From: Brevibacillus formosus
GTDB lineage: Bacteria; Bacillota; Bacilli; Brevibacillales; Brevibacillaceae
Length of the DNA stretch: 64,000 bases
Assembly: GCF_003013405.1 (NCBI RefSeq)
Contig: NZ_PXZL01000007.1
Location: 248,001 to 312,000 of the forward strand
Direction of reading: 5' to 3'
The notes under the pieces were generated by a model. It was not told the DNA's origin. It searched no databases and saw nothing but the letters and a program-made list of their open reading frames with translations. Made by a program: the position numbers and the translations under genes. Below are positions 62,034 through 64,000 of this stretch, in pieces. How positions within the stretch are numbered: position 1 is the first letter of the stretch; every line of letters starts with the position of its first letter.

Positions 62034-62371
62034 GATTTCGTCACCAACGCCGGTGTAAACCGCAGTTTTTCGCTCAGCACCTGATTGACCGCATCGACTG
62101 CCATCTCAACAGCGGATACATCTCCTACGACAATCAGTGAACCTGTAAAACGATCGAGAAACCCAAGCTCGACGCCAGCAGCCTTTGTCGCAATGTCTGC
62201 GGCAATAATGGCTGTTTCGGTAGGCGTCAAAGTCAAAATGCCGATCGCACCGGCCTCATTGATACCTAGCTTGGTATAGAGCATTGGGTCAGGGTTTGCG
62301 ATTACATGAGCCAACGTGACCTGTTTCCCTGGTACGAATTCCTGGATGACTCGTGAACGTTCCTGTTCCAT
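62030..62371 (-). CDS. eutS: Bacterial microcompartment shell protein EutS
   Basis: 113 residues. [20 protein letters not shown] is the circularly permuted BMC start typical of EutS, and [20 protein letters not shown] plus [20 protein letters not shown] complete the fold. Forms bent hexamers in the shell. Overlaps eutP, three bases after eutN. Confidence 0.96.
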   Translation of the reverse strand: MEQERSRVIQEFVPGKQVTLAHVIANPDPMLYTKLGINEAGAIGILTLTPTETAIIAADIATKAAGVELGFLDRFTGSLIVVGDVSAVEMAVDAVNQVLSEKLRFTPALVTKS

Positions 62372-62373
62372 TC

Positions 62374-62661
62374 CTATTCCTCTCTTCCTGCGGCACCCGG
62401 CACCTCAAACGAATCCACGATGCCTACGATGATCGCATCGATCGGCACACTGGTGCCGGAGAAAAGGATTCGGGCAGGCGTCCCACGAGAGACGATAACC
62501 TGCTCCCCGATTCCCGCACCGATCCTGTCCGCTGCGATAACGGTTTGTCCGCCTTCTTCGCCACGCCAATCAATCGGCTGAACCACCATGAGCTTGAGAT
62601 TTTCCATACCTGCTTCTTTTTGCGTGGCCCAGACGCTGCCGATCACTTTTCCCAAAAACAT
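62374..62661 (-). CDS. eutN: Microcompartment vertex protein EutN/CcmL
   Basis: 95 residues. [20 protein letters not shown] and [17 protein letters not shown] are the EutN/CcmL pattern; the protein makes pentamers at shell vertices. Four bases behind the preceding gene. Confidence 0.95.
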   Translation of the reverse strand: MFLGKVIGSVWATQKEAGMENLKLMVVQPIDWRGEEGGQTVIAADRIGAGIGEQVIVSRGTPARILFSGTSVPIDAIIVGIVDSFEVPGAAGREE

Positions 62662-62665
62662 GCGA

Positions 62666-63502
62666 TCACCCTTTTCCTAAATAGCTGACCGTAATACCGC
62701 GTTCTCTCATGCTGTCATAAGCAAGCGGAGAAACAATTGCACCTTTTTTCACGATCAAAGTCGTATCGCGAAGCTCAGGCTGAGATCTGATCCAATCCGC
62801 TGTCAACAGCTTCCCGGAAAAGACGGCTTCTTGCTCATCCAAAGGAGTCAATGTCGGTTGTTCTGTCTTGCTAGTAGTCTCCACTTTTTGCAGCTGAGAC
62901 TTCAGCTTGGAAACCACGCGATCAGCCAGACGGCGTTGCTCCGCAAACTCCACACCCAGCTCTTTCATGCTCTCAACGTGACGGTTGAACAGCTTTTCAT
63001 AAGCAGGTGTCAGTGTCAATGTTTGCAGGGTTCGACGGTCTGCGCGCTTGATCCCTGGCACATCGGAACCAGCGATGACGAATTTGCCCGTCACCAATGC
63101 GGAAAAGACGATTTCCGCTTTGATTGTTCCTTTTAGACCGGAAGCAATTCTCGCTGCATTATCCAAATCGATTTCTGGAATCACGATACCGACATAATCT
63201 TTCGGCACTTCCAACGGGGCAGGAGCGTACTCATCTGCTGTAAGAATTTTGCCTGCTCCCCCACATTCGATCTTGTGCATTCCCAACCAGGAAGAGGTTT
63301 CTCCGTCCAGGAAGAGAATGTCATGGCAGATCCCGTGGTTTTTCAGTTGGATAAAATGATCCTGAAACGCCTCATGAGCCTGGCTGTCGCAAAAAACGTA
63401 CAGGACACGAGGCGCTGTGCTGCTTTGCTTTTCTGTATTCATCGATTGCAAAATTTCTTTTGTAATCGACGCCACCATTTCTCTGATGTCCATCAAGCTC
63501 AA
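62666..63502 (-). CDS. Ethanolamine-operon flavoprotein-like protein (TIGR02536-type)
   Basis: 278 residues. N-terminal helix IREMVASITKEILQSM (a possible encapsulation peptide), then a Rossmann-like part (VLYVFCDSQAHEAFQDHFIQ) with KAEIVFSALVTGKFVIAGSD, and a C-terminal segment LLTADWIRSQPELRDTTLIV. This matches the family found only in ethanolamine microcompartment operons, with no proven reaction. Lies between the phosphotransacylase and eutN. Confidence 0.8.
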   Translation of the reverse strand: MSLMDIREMVASITKEILQSMNTEKQSSTAPRVLYVFCDSQAHEAFQDHFIQLKNHGICHDILFLDGETSSWLGMHKIECGGAGKILTADEYAPAPLEVPKDYVGIVIPEIDLDNAARIASGLKGTIKAEIVFSALVTGKFVIAGSDVPGIKRADRRTLQTLTLTPAYEKLFNRHVESMKELGVEFAEQRRLADRVVSKLKSQLQKVETTSKTEQPTLTPLDEQEAVFSGKLLTADWIRSQPELRDTTLIVKKGAIVSPLAYDSMRERGITVSYLGKG

Positions 63503-63508
63503 CCTCCG

Positions 63509-64000
63509 TTAGCCGGAGTAAAATTGCCCGTTCTTGCCGATCACTTTTACCCGGTCGCCCGTTTTCAAATTAGCGGCATTTCCTTCATCCGTATCAACGT
63601 GGAAATCAAGTGCAAACTGCGGATGTACACGAACGACTACATCTGGATAGATGATAGGACGATCGCTTTGAGTCGCCAGGATTAGCGTATCGCCATCCTT
63701 CACTTGATATTGCTCGGCATCTGCTGGAGACATATGAACGTGGCTCTTCGCTACGATTACGCCTTTGTCCATCACAACAGTCCCTTTTGCCGTTACAAGC
63801 ACCATTCCTGGTGTTCCTTCAATATCTCCAGACATACGCACAGGGGCATGAACACCTACTGCGAAGCCGTCTGTTCTGGAAATTTCCACTTGTGTCGCGC
63901 CACGAGCTGGTCCCAGGATGCGAACTCCGTGAATGCTGCCTTTTGGTCCTACGATGGTGACTGTTTCTTGGCAAGCAAACTGGCCTGGCTGCGACAAATC
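63509..64000 (-). CDS. pduL: Phosphate acyltransferase, PduL type (partial at the right edge)
   Basis: The C-terminal about 163 residues are present: DLSQPGQFACQETVTIVGPK, GVRILGPARGATQVEISRTD and the zinc-ligand segment AKSHVHMSPADAEQY. PduL interconverts acyl-CoA and acyl-phosphate inside microcompartments, here acetyl-CoA. The upstream 50 residues, including the first His pair, lie beyond base 64000. Confidence 0.92.
   Translation of the reverse strand, partial: DLSQPGQFACQETVTIVGPKGSIHGVRILGPARGATQVEISRTDGFAVGVHAPVRMSGDIEGTPGMVLVTAKGTVVMDKGVIVAKSHVHMSPADAEQYQVKDGDTLILATQSDRPIIYPDVVVRVHPQFALDFHVDTDEGNAANLKTGDRVKVIGKNGQFYSG

Noticed and set aside
1..64000. CRISPR array, tRNA, rRNA, prophage or replication origin
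   Set aside because: No regularly spaced repeats, cloverleaf sequences, rRNA signatures, phage structural genes or DnaA-box clusters were recognised on reading.

Overview
The window looks like chromosomal DNA from a low-GC to mid-GC spore-forming Firmicute, most likely Brevibacillus or a close Paenibacillaceae relative. This is inferred from strong AGGAGG-type ribosome-binding sites, Spo0E-like phosphatases, Roc-type arginine catabolism, several transcription-OFF riboswitches, and a glnS gene combined with Bacillus-style operons. No rRNA or tRNA gene was seen.

Layout. 0-3 kb: end of an APC permease, glnS and a small SET-domain protein. 3-7.3 kb: a cyclic-di-GMP-I riboswitch with terminator ahead of a secreted gamma-glutamyltransferase, then a chemoreceptor. 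7.3-13.6 kb: a glycerol-3-phosphate/glycerophosphodiester operon (glpP, HAD phosphatase, ugpC, ugpA, ugpE, ugpB, phosphodiesterase) behind a leader terminator. 14-20.4 kb: a BMP-type nucleoside ABC transporter, a molybdopterin oxidoreductase and a nucleoside phosphorylase, all behind a SAM-I riboswitch. 20.5-26 kb: a large hairpin element, a membrane chemoreceptor, a DUF3298-type protein, a MarR regulator, two small membrane proteins and a flavoprotein behind a guanine riboswitch. 26-34 kb: a PLP enzyme plus lactone-oxidase pair, then an arginine cluster (permease, DDAH-like hydrolase, IclR regulator, RocB). 34-40.6 kb: OsmC-like protein, cardiolipin synthase, aminopeptidase, secreted HAD phosphatase with two cre sites, and an ECF sigma/DUF4179 pair.

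From about 40.6 to 54.5 kb the sequence turns visibly AT-richer and becomes an accessory island: orphan secreted proteins and lipoproteins, a duplicated and frameshifted DUF4309 gene, a collapsed transposase/ATPase element, a tandem pair of unknown secreted proteins, and three XRE-TPR regulators of RRNPP type interleaved with two Spo0E-like phosphatases. A previously easily missed 41-codon gene (52532-52657, minus) lies between the third regulator and its terminator and has the build of a Phr-like exported pro-peptide. This regulator/peptide/Spo0E cluster is the best candidate for an undescribed signalling system here.

From 54.5 kb to the end: malate dehydrogenase directly behind an ethanolamine-utilisation operon read right to left (pduL-like, TIGR02536-like protein, eutN, eutS, eutP, eutW, eutV, eutA, eutB, eutC), with an ANTAR-type antitermination site ahead of eutA. 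The rest of the microcompartment operon must lie beyond base 64000.
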